A DNA stretch of 64,000 bases from Citrus sinensis (GCF_022201045.2 NC_068561.1:25054501-25118500); one strand, 5' to 3'; numbered from the stretch's first letter, positions 1-13,873 are shown. Translations and numbers: made by a program. The notes: generated from the sequence alone by a model not told the origin.

Positions 1-1424
1 CTGGTCGGCTTTCACTCCGGGTGCAACAACTGGATGTTAAATGTGAAACAAAGACTAAGGTTTGCGGTTTCTTCTCCTTGACTTGATTTCTCTGAATAAA
101 TTGATTTAAGTTTGTTATTTATATGTTCCTTTTAGAATGCAAATGATATATGTATCTGTTTTCTTAAGCAAGTTCTAATCTTTATACTTGATGAATTCAA
201 ATGTAGTCTCTTAGGTACCTTGGAACTTCTTTCTAATATGCATTTGTTTGTGTGGAATGAGTTGTTTGCTTTCCCTCCGAATGACCACTCTGGTTTTGTT
301 TCCTCTTTCTGTGTTTGTATAGTTTGAGGGGACATCATATTGACTTTTGATTATCTCTCCATTTACCATAAATTTATCTTCTTTGTTCTTGGAAAAGTGA
401 AAACTTGACATTTAATAGAGTTTAATTTATACAAACTTTTTCAGGATAATGTTTTTGTCAATGTGGTTGCTTCCGTTCAATATCGTGCCTTGGCTGATAA
501 AGCTTATGATGCTTTCTATAAGCTCTCCAACACCAGGGGCCAAATCCAAGCCTATGTCTTTGATGGTAAGTAAGGTTCTTTTGGGTGCATTGTGAAGTAA
601 ATTAATATGGTTATTGACATGATTGGTAGACATATAATAAGGTGCTTTACAAAAACTAATATTTTTCATCTCTTCAGTTATCAGGGCAAGCGTACCAAAA
701 CTGAACTTAGATGCCGCCTTTGAGCAGAAGAATGAAATTGCCAAAGCCGTTGAAGAGGAGCTCGAAAAGGTAATATTTGTGAAATTTGGATTGTTTTTGT
801 TTAAAGCGACCCAAGAGCTAATGTCCTGCCCTTCTTTTTTTTTTTTGGGTTAGGCCATGTCTCATTATGGGTATGAGATAGTGCAGACTCTTATTGTGGA
901 TATTGAGCCAGATGTTCATGTAAAGAGAGCAATGAATGAGATCAATGCAGGTGAAAATTTAGATCCCATGAATTCATACTTGTCACTCGCAGGAAAAGTA
1001 TGAATATAATTTATAATCCCAATTGTTTGAACGCTTGATGCTTTGCTTGTGCATGTGACTAGCTGCAAGACTGAGGCTGGCAGCAAATGAGAAGGCTGAG
1101 GCAGAGAAGATATTGCAAATCAAACAAGCTGAAGGGGAGGCTGAGGCAAAATACCTGTCCGGACTTGGGATAGCACGTCAGCGCCAGGCTATTGTTGATG
1201 GGTTAAGAGACAGTGTGCTTGCCTTCTCTGAGAATGTTCCTGGAACAACCTCCAAGGATGTCATGGACATGGTTCTGGTGACTCAATACTTCGACACCAT
1301 GAAGGAGATTGGAGCATCCTCGAAGTCCTCATCTGTTTTTATCCCACATGGACCTGGTGCTGTTAAGGACATTGCTACACAAATCAGGGAGGGACTCCTT
1401 CAGGCCAATCAAGTTCAGAAGTAG
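1..1424 (+). CDS. HIR: Hypersensitive-induced reaction (HIR) protein, 5' truncated by window edge
   Basis: Visible exons are 1-59, 445-565, 678-769, 854-950 and 1063-1424, all joined by GT-AG introns. They encode an SPFH/Band-7 (prohibitin/stomatin-like) protein. Recognisable stretches are [32 protein letters not shown], the coiled [20 protein letters not shown] segment, and [18 protein letters not shown] near the C-terminus. HIR proteins sit on the plasma membrane in microdomains, oligomerise, and take part in hypersensitive cell death and immune-receptor complexes; that is family knowledge. The first coding exon with the start codon lies outside the window. Internal exon lengths (121, 92, 97 bp) match those of the downstream copy at 3894, so the two are tandem duplicates. 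The tail ends QVQK, slightly longer than its neighbour. Confidence 0.93.
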
Positions 1425-3893
1425 ATATTCTGCTGATATGCTAAGTCCTTTACTAGTCCTAGTGCTTATCATAGTCCTGCATTTGGTGTTTCTAATATCT
1501 AAACTTTATTAGTATTTTATTCCAAGCACCGTCCTTTGTTATATTATTACTTGCACAATGGGGGGAAAAAAAGGGCTCGAGCGAAATTATTTGTATATGC
1601 AATATGCTTCCGTTATAATTTTTCGCCATAATCATAATATTAGGATATTAGGACTAATTATTTCGATCACTATAAGGAGTTTATTACATAATAACTGTAT
1701 AGTTATAAAAATTATTAGTTTGACTTGGTTATCTTTAATCTAAGTGATATAGAGGTACTACATAAATATTATACCACAGGGATTTTGTAAAATCATTTTA
1801 AAAGTCTAAACATTTGTATTCTTTTCATTTTTTTTTCTCTCAATATAATTTCTACAAATATTATACAATGATTTGGTAACACTTTAAAGATAAATGATTG
1901 TTTAAGCAACTTAAAAAAAATATTTTATTTTAAACTTTTAATGCAACAAAGTATATATTGTTTAAAGTATATAGATTATTATTATTATGTGAAGGTAGGC
2001 TTTTTAAGGCAGAATTATGAAAAATAATAACTTATTATAATATAAAATTTTTGTTTTTAACTGGCCTAAATTGCTACCATAATTTTTTGTAATGATTTGG
2101 ATACACAGGATTTGTAAATTTCTATCAGTACACTTCATGGTAGAGGATTCAAATTAGTCAATAGAAGGTTTGTAAAAGTCTTGGCTACTTCTGCCGCATT
2201 GAACCTCCACTAAATACTTGCCACGTGTATGACGCGGTCAATGCGCACAGAATTTCTTATCATGGCAAAAGCAAAACCCATGCTGGTCACTCTCCATCGG
2301 GATAACAACGATTATAATCTCATAGCATCACAAAAAAATTCTTCGAATAAAATTTTATTACTTACTTGAAGAGCCACATCAATATTTAAAATTTTAAAAA
2401 ATACTTCAATTAAGATTCTTTAAATAAAAATTAATTCTCTCTCTTCAAATTTAGAGAGTTAATTTCTCCCTCTTCAATTTATATTTTATTACTTTTAATT
2501 AAAGAAAGAGAGAGAAGTGCTTTAATTGCTATTAACTTTTCCTTTAAAAACTAATTATATGATTAAAATAATATTAATTTTTTTTCTATTTGAAGAGTTT
2601 TTTTAGATAATATTATATTTTTTCATCATTTTATTTGCCACATAGGTAAGCAAATAAATATTTGAAGAGTAAAATTTATATAGGTTTTTTAAGATGCTAT
2701 TAGTGCGATTGAAATTTTTTGTTACATTTCTCAATTTTTTTTTTAAATTTCAGTTATATTTTATCTTTTAACAACCTGAAAAAAATGTAACCTGAATTTT
2801 AGAAGACTTCGCAGAGAATCTGAAAAATGTAAAAAATGATTGCATTATGAATATAGCCACTTTGGTCTAGCTCAGTAGTATTGGGTCAGAATAATTAACA
2901 ATGGTCGTACATTATATCGCCACAAGTTTTTCGTTACATTCCCAGATTTTATATCTTAAAAATGATTTTATGTTATATTACCATAAGTTTTTCATTACAC
3001 TCACAAACTTTGCATCATACATCCAAAGTAAGACATAAAATGTAATTGTTCCAAAAAAAATTTGGGAAGTGTAATGAACAATTTGTGATCATTCATGAAA
3101 AAATTTGCAATATTTGTAACATGTATACGGTGGCTGTAAGGTAGTTTAGAGGTTTACCGTGCTTATTTAATATCATGCATTGACGTCGCTTTCAAGAACT
3201 CATAGATTGCCGGCAGCAGTTTCTTACAGGATAAGGTTGCCGTGTTCAAACTAACAACCTGAGAGATAGCATTAGCAGCATGTAGAAGCTGTCAGAATCA
3301 AAATGACATCAAAGCGGCATCATTCCTCTTGTTTTCAGTTTCATGCTGGCATGAGAATGACTGCATGATTATAAACTACAAACCAATTACTGCAACTTAC
3401 TGATCTTCTTGTACGTTTTACTTTGTCCACTTGATAGAAGATTTCCAATGAAAGCAAAGGGAATATCATATCACATCATACTATGATATAATAATGACAA
3501 GAAAGATGCTTGGAAAGCTCCATTATTCTTTTTGAACATTGATCTTATGAACCCATTAAAATAATTGATCTTAATATTCATTGGCGACTGCGTTTACAAT
3601 GAAGCTAATCCAATTGGTCTCTTTGACTTTTGTGCATCTAGCAATATAATTGGCTTATCTTGTTCCTTCTTACCTACGCTAGCATCTTGTCCCATTGCTT
3701 CATTGGTATGTGACTCTCTCTCTCTCTCTCTCAATTCCGAACGATTAAATAATTTGATGTTTGAGATCATACTTAATCACTTGTGATTCTTTACATTCCA
3801 AGTTAATTTGATTATTACTGGGAAGCAAATCACAAAGTGTTTTTCTTTCTTTTGCTTTTCCAGTGAAGAATATACGAGTAAGACTAGAGAAAA
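1425..3893. other. Intergenic region between the two HIR genes
   Basis: AT-rich, with short poly-A and poly-T runs. No coding exon, RNA gene or element with terminal repeats was recognised. A CT dinucleotide run lies at about 3715-3734, upstream of the second HIR start, and probably belongs to its promoter or 5' leader. Confidence 0.6.
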
Positions 3894-5202
3894 ATGGGGA
3901 ATGCATTCTGTTGTGTACAAGTTGATCAGTCTACGGTTGCTATAAGGGAGAGATTTGGCAAGTTTGACGAAGTTCTTGATCCGGGATGCCATTGCGTGCC
4001 CTGGCTTCTAGGATGTCAGATTGCTGGTGATCTCTCACTCAGGCTGCAGCAGTTGGACGTGCGCTGTGAGACCAAGACGAAGGTGATTTTTTTCCCCACT
4101 GTGCTATATAGAAGTTGATGCAGATTCTTGATTATAGTAGCTTTTCATGATGATACATCACTCAATAATTCCAGGGACATGGTTCAAGTTCTGAAATTCT
4201 TCTATGAACGATCTTCAGTTTTCAGTTTGTCACCAATCTATTTTTAAGTTGATATGATCTGTGGCTCTACAGGATAATGTGTTTGTCAACGTAGTGGCAT
4301 CCGTCCAGTACCGTGCCCTGGCCAAAAAGGCGAGTGATGCTTTCTACAAACTTAGCAACACCAGAACTCAGATTCAAGCCTATGTTTTTGATGGTATGAG
4401 AAGAGGAAAAGCTTAAATAATTACTGTTAATACTAATTTTTCTGTGTCTACTGGCTATTACTTAATATGCTAACTCTCAATTTCGTGATTGAATCAATCA
4501 GTGATCAGGGCAAGTGTTCCAAAGCTAGATTTGGATGATGTTTTTGAGCAGAAGAATGATATTGCAAAAGCTGTTGAAGAAGAGCTCGAAAAGGTACGCG
4601 TTACTTCTGTGGAGAATCATCAAATTTTTTCATTTCTATGTCAACTTATTGCTACCCGATGAAATTACAGGCAATGTCTGCTTATGGGTATGAGATTGTC
4701 CAGACACTCATTGTAGATATCGAACCAGATGTGCACGTCAAACGGGCAATGAACGAGATCAATGCTGGTGAGAAATCAACCTTTGTCTACACAAATTTCT
4801 TTGTTATTATTTCTCAATTTTTTCTAAGTAAGTTGAATTCTGGCAGCTGCAAGGCTGAGGGTAGCCGCTAATGAGAAAGCAGAAGCAGAGAAGATTGTAC
4901 AGATAAAGCGAGCAGAAGGTGAAGCTGAGTCCAAGTACCTAGCCGGAGTTGGTATTGCCAGGCAGCGCCAGGCAATTGTTGATGGCCTGAGAGATAGCGT
5001 GCTTGGCTTCTCAGAAAATGTACCAGGAACTACTGCCAAGGATATTTTAGACATGGTACTTATCACTCAGTATTTCGACACCATGAAGGAAATTGGTGCT
5101 TCCTCCAAGAGCTCATCAGTCTTTATTCCACATGGACCTGGAGCTGTTCAGGATATTGCAACACAGATTCGAAATGGATTGCTTCAGGCATCCTCACACT
5201 AG
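3894..5202 (+). CDS. HIR: Hypersensitive-induced reaction (HIR) protein, complete
   Basis: Exons 3894-4082, 4273-4393, 4502-4593, 4671-4767 and 4847-5202 join in frame to a 284-residue SPFH/Band-7 protein, the usual size of plant HIR proteins. The N-terminus [20 protein letters not shown] has Gly2 for N-myristoylation and adjacent cysteines suited to S-acylation, which fits peripheral plasma-membrane anchoring. The central SPFH domain is followed by an Ala/Glu-rich coiled segment ([20 protein letters not shown]) used for oligomerisation in this superfamily, then the conserved [17 protein letters not shown] block. The start is chosen because MGN is the family N-terminus and the first exon is then 63 whole codons. 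It is a tandem paralogue of the gene ending at 1424, with identical internal exon sizes. The role in defence-related cell death is inferred from the family. Confidence 0.96.
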
Positions 5203-5999
5203 CAGCTATAAGCCGTCTTCACGGTCACCATGTATGCAGCTGGTTCTGTAAGTGACCGATTGGTTACCGCGTGTGTCTACATAATACTTGCTATGTCAAA
5301 CCTGTTATGTGCAAATGTCATGTCATGCGTGCTACTTCTTGAAAACCAAACCAGAAATTGTGCAAGTATGCACTTTATACGTTTTTGGAGTAGGTGATGA
5401 ATTAGATAAAATCGATTGGAAGATGATGATTACTGCAGGCAACAATCCCACCTAGAAATGGCAAATAACTAATGCTAGTGGTCCCAAAAGAATATATAAA
5501 CGACCTTATCCTCTGTTGTCTATATTCTGGACGAGGGGACAAACATGATAATAGATATGTATCAATCAATTCCAAATATGGTTAAAGGAGTCATTACCAT
5601 TCAAAAAGATCAGATAGCTAAATAATAACCAATCAAAAGCTCTAGCTGACCTAATAACCAAAATGGGCATCCAATCTTATATCATTCAAGATAGTTTACA
5701 CTGAAAGTGGAAGGCCGTGCTTGTTGAAACAGAACAAAAATGAAATAAGATTGCTAAAGACAGCCATTAAATGACTGAAATAAAATCTCCAAGTGAAAAC
5801 ATCACAAAATAACAGGTATTAAACCTCAGTCAAAAGGTTAATTGGAAATTGTAAAAGCCCTCAAAAGTTATGACACAGGTTTATGATCCTCCAATTTTAT
5901 TTTACAATCCAAAACCACCGAGAAGAGATAAAACAAAACACATAATCAGTTTTGAACAGACAGCTAAACTATGCCTACTAACACCTACCAAGCTCTCAA
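5203..5999. other. Convergent 3' flanks of HIR and VDAC
   Basis: Region between the HIR stop codon and the VDAC stop codon on the opposite strand. It must hold both 3' UTRs. No further gene was recognised. Confidence 0.6.
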
Positions 6000-8352
6000 C
6001 TATGGCTTTAGAGCCAATGCCAGTCCAAATTTGGCACTCTTCTCAATGGCCTTGGTGTCCACCTCACCAGAAATGGTGAACAACGACTTTGGACGCCACT
6101 CATGCTGGATGAGAGCACTAGCAATGCCAGCATTGTTCACTCGCGCCTTCAATGTGGTCAGTGGATCTAATATGTGCTGGGTCCCAACAGTGATGGTATT
6201 GTCATTGGTTGAGAAGCTATGGATTACTTCTGCACCAACAGCTGTCAAGGGATTAACAAAGTGGTAGTAGGATGCAGCCAGGGAATCACCTTTGTTGTTC
6301 CTGTGCAACACAAGCATGGAGTTATCAGTTCGAAGAATTCACTTTGCCACATTAAGAGTATTACAACAGGCATGGTTAAATCTAATATTCATTCACAACA
6401 AGAACAAATTAGTCAAGGCAGCTAGAATGTCGTATCATGTATTTTATCATCTCAAACAGACCTCTTAACAAGCCATTCAGGTAGGGCCCCAAAAAAGTCA
6501 TTAACAAGCCATCATTATCATGTATTTCATGAAGATATGAGATATCAAACAAGAAGCTTCAAAAATCTAGTCATAAAAATGTCAATCAGTTGGCCAAACA
6601 TAATGTTTGACTATTCTGATAAACTATGGGTTTCTCAAAGGAAAGTGATTTCTGCAAAAAAAAGAAAAAGAAAACACCAAATACAGCAAAGAATGTACAG
6701 CACAGTAGTAGAAAAAAGAAGATCCCTTTCAAATGACCAGATGCACACAGTAAAAAATACTCACAAATTCAATGAAGCAATAAGGTCGGCATTGTTGAAG
6801 CTCAGACCAGCATTGCATTTAGTGAAGTTCCCAGATTTGGAGTCAAATGACAGATCAGTACCAAGAGAGAGAACATTAGTACCAATCACAGCCGAGAAGT
6901 TAACAATAGGATTCGCTGTTAAGCCGACACTTGTGCTTATCCCCGCATAATCATGCAAATACTGGAGTTCAACCTGTAACACAATTATGAAACAATAAGA
7001 TAAATAACAACCAAAAGTTTCCAATATAATGGTATTTGTATAGAACAATCTCTGGAAGAATATCTCCACATTAACAAGTAACTAGTTCTGACGTCACAAA
7101 CTGAGATACGAAAATGTGAAATCTGCATTGCCAGTTCTCAACTAATTGATGAAATTTTCAAATATTAAAAAACTAGAGTAGAGAATGTTAAATTACTTAC
7201 CTTGCCAGACCTTTGATCTGGAACTTTGAAGCTTAGGATCGTTTTCAGCCCAGGAGCAGGTTCATCAACAGTGATAGTTGTGAAAAGCTAATCACAATAC
7301 AGAATTTCAGTACACATAAAGAATTTTCAATACATCAATAGATATTTGAAACAAGATCATGAAAGACATGCAGTAAAACATGACATAATAAGAGATTAAA
7401 GATCAGATTACAGGAGAAACTATAATCCAATAAAACTTACATTGGAGGCAGTGTCCACTTTGAGATCAGTTGTGATATTCTTGTTCTTCAGCTGGGTATT
7501 AACATCAGCTAGAAACAGCTCACCCTTTTTTGTTCCAGATGATGTAATAGCCTGCGCAATGATAAAATAAAGAAAAGGTCAACAATTGATCAAAAAATCC
7601 AATGAGCTTACCACTAAACTCAATCAATTCAAACTAGAAACAGATAAGACACTCAAAATAGAGAAAACAACTTCACTGTACTCATCAACTACTGCAATAA
7701 TTAGAAAAGAGAAGTAAAAAGCATTAAGGCCAAAAAAAAGCATCATTTTTCCATAGCCACAAACAACAAAACCAACCATATATGAACAATGCTTGTGCAG
7801 AAAATAAAATATACAAGTACCACCCATTGCAAGATTTTGACTTTAATGAGATCACAAAAAACCCTAACAACAACATCCTTCAAAGTTGCAAGAAAGCTGA
7901 ATCAACAAAACTTAGCATCAGTTTGGTATTCTCAACAAATGCATTTCGGTGTATCAGATGCCCTATGCAAAAGAATTAAAGCCAACCACTGTAATTACTA
8001 TTCCTAAACAAAAACAAAGCAATGAATGCAGCAAGTTACAGTCCTTAGGCAACAAATGAATATAAAACAGAAGCAATAAAAGATAGAACTTACAACTCCA
8101 GTCGGAGAGTAGGTAGTGATAGTGAACTTGTGGTCGCTCTGATAATCCTTGTACAAAAGATCTACAATTCACACACACGACAAAAAAAAAAAAAAAATTA
8201 ATCCCACAACAAATATCAAAAAATAAAAAAAACCAGAAATAAATTTATAATCATGGAAAAAAAAAGACTCAGAAAAATTCATTTTGAAAAATAAAAAATG
8301 GACCTCTGGCTTTTTTGCCAATATCAGTGTAGAGACCAGGACCCTTGCCCAT
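6000..8352 (-). CDS. VDAC: Voltage-dependent anion channel (mitochondrial outer membrane porin)
   Basis: Six exons on the minus strand: 8352-8304, 8161-8094, 7551-7441, 7287-7201, 6973-6765 and 6300-6000. They join in frame to 274 residues, the normal length for plant VDACs. The protein starts [20 protein letters not shown], the family N-terminal helix. It continues with beta-strand-rich Porin_3 sequence such as [20 protein letters not shown], a motif like [20 protein letters not shown], and the C-terminal [14 protein letters not shown] forms a beta-barrel pore for metabolites and ions in the outer mitochondrial membrane. No truncation, stop codon or unusual splice site was seen. Which plant isoform it is cannot be settled by eye. 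Confidence 0.95.
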
Positions 8353-9352
8353 GATTGAATTTTTTTTTTTCCTCCGTGGAGAATGACAGGGACCCAGAAA
8401 ACCAAGAAGGGAAAACCAATGAAGAAAGATGTGGGTTTGGGTTTGGGGGTTTTATATTTAAAGGCCAGAGAAAACCCTAATTTCACCTTTCTATTTAGGG
8501 TGGTTCTTTTTCTTATTTCTCAATAAAATCTGAACCGTTAGATATGGAGACTAGGCGGTGTCTTAGTGTTTTGGCCGTTGAATATTCAGCCCCTTTTAAT
8601 ATGGTTTTTAATTTGGGATTTTACAACTGCAGCAGGGTTTACCACTGTTGGGCCTGTTCAGTTGGGCCTTACGAGGACCAAACCGACATGTCACTACTTG
8701 ATTTGTTTTTCTTGAAGATAATTTTGGATTAGATATTGAAGCAAGAATTATACAGCGGAATGTTTTTGAATATGTGATGCTGACGTTTAGAGTCAAATTT
8801 TGCTTGATATATTTATAAGCTTATATCATTAGTTCCAGAGCTTAGAATCAAAAAAATCAAACTAGAAGCTAAAAGTGACTGTGATGTATGGTACGAAGTT
8901 GGATGAAATTTTGAAAATGACATGTCAAGCAGGGAACAACTTGAAGATTGGACCTATATATCAATAAAAATCGGAGCAGTTATGATTTTTATGGTCTTTT
9001 TTTCTTTTCTTTTCCTTTTTTTTTCCCCAAGAACACACTAACAAAAATGTTGATGAAACTATGCTTTATTAGAACTTGATTTGATCATAGGCTTCGAAAC
9101 TTAGTAGCAATAACTTATATGTTTTAATCATTGCATAAGCTTGTTAATTTCTGTATAGATATGCTTACAAGCCCTTGGAAAAAAAAAAAAACTAGAACAA
9201 ACGGTTCGTATTGTATTCCCATGTTGAAGAAAATTGAATAAACTGAATAAGACTTCTACACGACATGTAGAACGCCACGGCTCTTCTTGAACTTTGAAAT
9301 TAGGCTGCATAATCACCGCTTGCAAGTCATTTTGCATAGTTCCTGAAGCATT
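8353..9352. other. Intergenic region, VDAC promoter side and PIN 3' flank
   Basis: Contains the upstream region of the minus-strand VDAC gene and the 3' flank of the minus-strand PIN gene. Poly-A and poly-T tracts occur near 9000 and 9180. No gene was recognised. Confidence 0.55.
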
Positions 9353-10848
9353 TTACAATGCTAACAGGAAGTAGTATGCCAATGTTACAGGCAAGGTTAT
9401 GATCATGCCAAATAATACCCTGAACCAAAAAAAAAAAAAATGATATCAAAAAACTAATCTTGATACACAAAGATAAGAAGAGAGATACATTGAAGCAGAA
9501 ATTACCCTGTACTCAATATATCCGGATGAACATTATACTCTTTAGCGAAAACAAATGGCACGATTCCTTGAGGAAGAGCTGCCTGCACTTCAGAAAACAC
9601 AGATTTTTGGGCTTAAATCCCAATGACTGATTGAGGAAAAATAAGTTCTGTAAATAAGCACCTGTACAAATGCAATTTTAAACAATGTGCCCCTGAGTCC
9701 AATGGCAAAAGATGATGCTGCCATTAAGGCAGGCCCTACAATGAACTTCAGTGCCATGGCTGCTGCTGCCATTCTTGTGCCACAAGCTATTATGCTGGGA
9801 CGCGATGCCATGAAAAGACCTGTAAGGTATACTTTCTTTTATCAGTATTCATATTGAAAGATGATTTAAGCGAATGATACATGATAATATTAATACCTAA
9901 GCTGAACATTGCCATGCCAAGACCTCCATTTGACAGTATCCGAACTGATTGGTCTATAATTGCTGGCAATTTTACTCCCCACCTGCAACAGATTCATAAT
10001 CTCTATAACAAAAATATCAAAATGAGGTGAAAAAATGTGATGTACTTGTGTTGTAGAGACATGCCTGAATTCTATACTTGCCCAAATTAGGCCCAGCAAA
10101 GTTGCATGTGTATTGGGATTAATAATAAGCTTTCTTCCCACTGTCAATAGAATGTGCGTAGTCCTTACTCTCGTTGCTGTTCTGTTCTGTGCTTCCTCTT
10201 CTCCCTCTTTGGCTTGTGAAGCGTCATGTTCCTCTTAAAATGGAGAGACAAAACAAAATTTTGAGACTTCATGTTAGAATTTAGACAAGAAAAATGAAAA
10301 ATTCATGCATCGAAAAGTAATCTGTGCATCTAAAGGATACCTGGGGTTTCCGGATTTGGTGTGACAGAAGCTGATTTTGCAGCATTAAGCTCAAAGAGGA
10401 ACAGCAATAAATTGTACCAAATTAGGCTCTGTAACACAACTATCTGTGCAAGGAGCAAGGCTGCTTCTTCACTGTACATAGCCCTCAACAACGGAATCCC
10501 GAGGATCAAGGAGTTAGGCAAAGTTGAAAGAGAGAGGCCAGTGATGATCCACCTTAAGCCACCTCGCGAACTGATTTTGGTGATTGCTACTAGTACTAAA
10601 AAGGCTAGTAGTTTCTGAAGAAAATCTGCATATATGAGTTTCAGGTTCATCTTATAGGGATTGTTTTTAGAAATCACTTGGAATGACAACAATGGAATTG
10701 AAAATTTGGCAACAAATTTGTTTATGCCTGCACATTGATCTGGTGTAAAAAGCTTCCACCATTTCACAGATATATAAGCTAACAACATAGCAACATATAA
10801 TGGGACACAGGCAGCAACAACATGATAAGCATCAACCACAGAAATCAT
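9353..10848 (-). CDS. Short PIN-type auxin efflux carrier (PIN5/PIN8-like)
   Basis: Exons 10848-10341, 10233-10065, 9982-9897, 9819-9662, 9582-9506 and 9419-9353 join in frame to about 354 residues. The start [20 protein letters not shown] and the motifs [20 protein letters not shown] and [20 protein letters not shown] are hallmarks of the PIN family. The C-terminal membrane block includes [20 protein letters not shown]. Ten or so hydrophobic segments are split by a central hydrophilic loop of only about 40 residues, so this is a short PIN. Known short PINs (PIN5, PIN8) act mainly at the endoplasmic reticulum and adjust intracellular auxin; location here is inferred from that. Intron 2 needs a GC donor at 10064-10063 to stay in frame, since the nearest GT shifts the frame. 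Confidence 0.92.
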
Positions 10849-13329
10849 ATTGGCAAACTAGTGATAGATCAATTGCTGTGAAAATGTGACTGGTTTTTTG
10901 CAGTTTCTTGTGTGGATTTTTGGCAACAGGAACTTTATATGCTGTTTACCAAAATTCTTCTTAATCCCCAGAATGACCTTATTGCATAAAAAATCATAAT
11001 CTTTCGCGTTATGTAAACTCAGGGTAATACTGGCATGTTAGTCAAAAGTTAAGATTCTAACTTCCTTGTGGGTTATGTTCATGCATGCTTAGTGGATTCT
11101 TTAGGCAAAGGTGAGCGAGATAGCCTGACACTATAATATCTTTTGCACTAGGCTTTAATTTCATGATCTCAATCTCAAAGAGCAAAATCTGATTTCATTT
11201 AGTTCATTTTGCTTGTTTGCTTCCTAAGTTTGAGCACGGAAACACTCATCAAATATTTGATACTTTTAGCGTAAATTAAATTAAATTGCAGTCTTTACTC
11301 CGAATTTGAACACGTAATCAAATTAACCACCAACTTTTTGTTTGGTAAAGTTAACCAATTCCATTAAAGTTTCCTTAACTTATAATAATAATTGGTTAAT
11401 CCCTAACATTTCTTTACTTCAAAATTAATGCTAAAGTCCATCATTTTTTAATTGTTAGATTTATCTATTAAAGAAAGACTAAATCATTCTTCAAAAAGTG
11501 TAATAGGTTGTTCAATATTTTTGTAATGTGAAACAGATTCTTTATGAGGAGGGAAATATTTCATTTCGCTAAAGAATAAGAGAGTTTTGGTCATTTTCCC
11601 ATTAAACAAACCCACTTCTTTTTCTTATTTAAAAAAAAAAAATATATATATATATATACATATATATACATACTAATATTAGCTTAAATGGGAAAGTATG
11701 GCCTATCAACCTTAGTATAGAATTATACATTGCTTTGGATTTTTCATATGCGAGGTTTTGGAAGGAGGAATAAAGAAGTGAATTGCAAGGGAAGTAATTG
11801 ATGTGTACTGAGTTTATAACAACAGTAGAGGGGAAGAATTTTTCCATACATGGTCAAAAGTGTAAGAATAAGTGTTGTGGGGAATTCTCTTTTAAAAATG
11901 TGAAAATTTCCCCCAAAAATAAAAAAATAAAAAAATCTATTGCCTCCATCTTCAAGCTGCTGCAAGAATGAGAAATCCAATCAATCATATGTTTTTCCAT
12001 GACGCTTTTAATTTCTCATATTTCCCCATTACAAATAGACAGGAAAAAAATTATTGCAAACACATTTCCATGTTCTAATTTCATTCAAGAATCGGGACTA
12101 CAGCTAAAGACAATGTTCTATTTATATCTGCAACCGCTGAATAAAGTTTGCAGCTTTCTCCTTTTTAGGTGTCCAGTTGCCATCACAATGAATATATTCA
12201 GAAATAATCGTCAACACAAAGTATATTTGGAGAGCATAATATATGTAACGGACTTTTGTTCACAACTAGTCCACTTGAATATTTATTCGATACTAAACTC
12301 ACATCTGTTGTCACAAAGGAAATCTGTACTCACTTTACCATAAGCTTTGCAATATGAAGAGTAGCATTCATCAATCACAATCAATCAGTAGGCATCGGAC
12401 TTTACTCTTTTCACATATTATAATAGATTTTAGTATTTTACATATTACAATCATTGTACGAGTAAAAAGATACATGTGTGTATATACATACATATGTATC
12501 TTTAGGATTTTTTTTTTTTTTTTTTGGTTGGTTACTGAAAAGATCTTCAAGCTGAAACATTTTTGATTAATTTATGCTTTAGTGGAAAAACATTTTATGA
12601 AAGCATTGCTGCTCACACATGTAAAAGCATCTTCACTCCTATTTTTAGTACTGTTCTGTTAATGAAGGAAAGAATGAAATACTTTTTGTTATTTCAAGTT
12701 ATTGCTATCTGTTCTCATCGTTTCCATTTTGCTAGACATTGACCAATTTCTTGATTTTAAAACATTTAATTAACTTTATTTTTTAAGAAAATTAATGTTG
12801 AATTCCAATTCCAGACTGCTTTTTCATCAACTGCATGCCTTTGCCTTTACTTATTTCCAAAAGAAGAAGAAGAAAAAAAGTAAAAAATAGCCTAGACGAA
12901 CATTCCTTTCTCCATCTAGATGGAGAAAGCAAGGTTAGAATATTAGGACTTTGTGCGTAGATGTTGGCGTGTTTTAAAAATAATTTACATTATCAAAATT
13001 AAACATTTTTTTTTGTTAAAATTACTTAGATGATGGGGGTTAACAGCATAATTTACATGTAATATAAATCAAAAAATAAAATATAAAAGGAGGAGGCAGT
13101 GCCAAACCTTCAATAAAATAAATAAATAAAACAAATCATAAAAAAGACTGAAAAAAAAAAAACAGAACACCCCAAAAAAAAAATCATCGCCTAAAACTGA
13201 CAAATCTTGATAATACAGCATGATCAAAATTGTTAGCATTACTTGGCAGGAGAGAAGTACTAAGAGGAGCACCAACTAAGCGAGTGAGCCTTGTAACTAT
13301 GGCTCACGGCTTTAATTTGCTTTGATAAT
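10849..13329. other. AT-rich intergenic region
   Basis: Upstream side of the PIN gene. It contains (TA)n runs near 11640-11670 and several poly-A and poly-T tracts. ORFs here are short and low in complexity, with no family resemblance. No transposon ends were recognised. Confidence 0.5.
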
Positions 13330-13873
13330 CTCCTTGCTAACAGCAACTTCACCAAGCATGATAAGGTATTTATCATCAAACTTTATATTGTTGACAGATT
13401 TATTCAATATCGGTGGTGTGCTTAATTTAATTAATGTTGCAGGTGATTTGGCGCTGGATGGAGGCAATGATACCGAGGGTGATGAGGGACCAGTTCAAAG
13501 ACTGTCGAGATGCAGATTAAGTTTTGGTTCATCTTGCGAACAATGAGTACACTCACTGGAAAATGTATGCAATTTCTGGGTGCGAAAACCCCACCATTAT
13601 TAGCCGGTGTAACAGGTTCGTTACTGCTTCAAATTGCAAAGAGGTGGCAAAAAGAGACAACGAAGCTATAATGGATGAATGGAAGCATTGGATATGGAGA
13701 TCAGAGGGAAATATATTCAATTATTCATAAATGGAGATTTCTTTACAGAATCTGGTGACCCAGGATGCGATTCAGTGATAAGGAGTTGTATCAAAGCAGA
13801 GCCAGGAGAATGTGTTGAATGGCTATGCTGGTGCACTTGAATGCTTTCCTGGCAAGAAATGCTGCCATAGCAA
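13330..13873 (+). pseudogene. Pectate lyase pseudogene, 3' part only
   Basis: Fragments align in order with the C-terminal half of the intact pectate lyases at 53.5 and 61.3 kb. They are an exon end reading ANSNFTKHDK before a GT at about 13364, then a piece around VQRLSRCR, then a shifted frame with NNEYTHWKMYAISG, NPTIISRCNRF and HWIWRSEGNIF. The final GALECFPGKKC-type tail is in yet another frame. At least two frameshifts and several stops prevent a product. The 5' exons (signal peptide, N-terminal domain, calcium site) are missing upstream, where only AT-rich DNA is seen. It is a 5'-truncated relic of the pectate lyase family that is amplified at 47-63 kb. Confidence 0.85.

Noticed and set aside
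6000-8486. Several plus- and minus-strand ORFs of 60-137 codons over the VDAC gene
   Set aside because: They are antisense or intronic shadows of the VDAC exons and match no family.
9890-10147. Minus-strand ORF of 85 codons across a PIN exon boundary
   Set aside because: It reads through the GC-donor intron in the wrong frame; the spliced PIN frame explains the sequence better.
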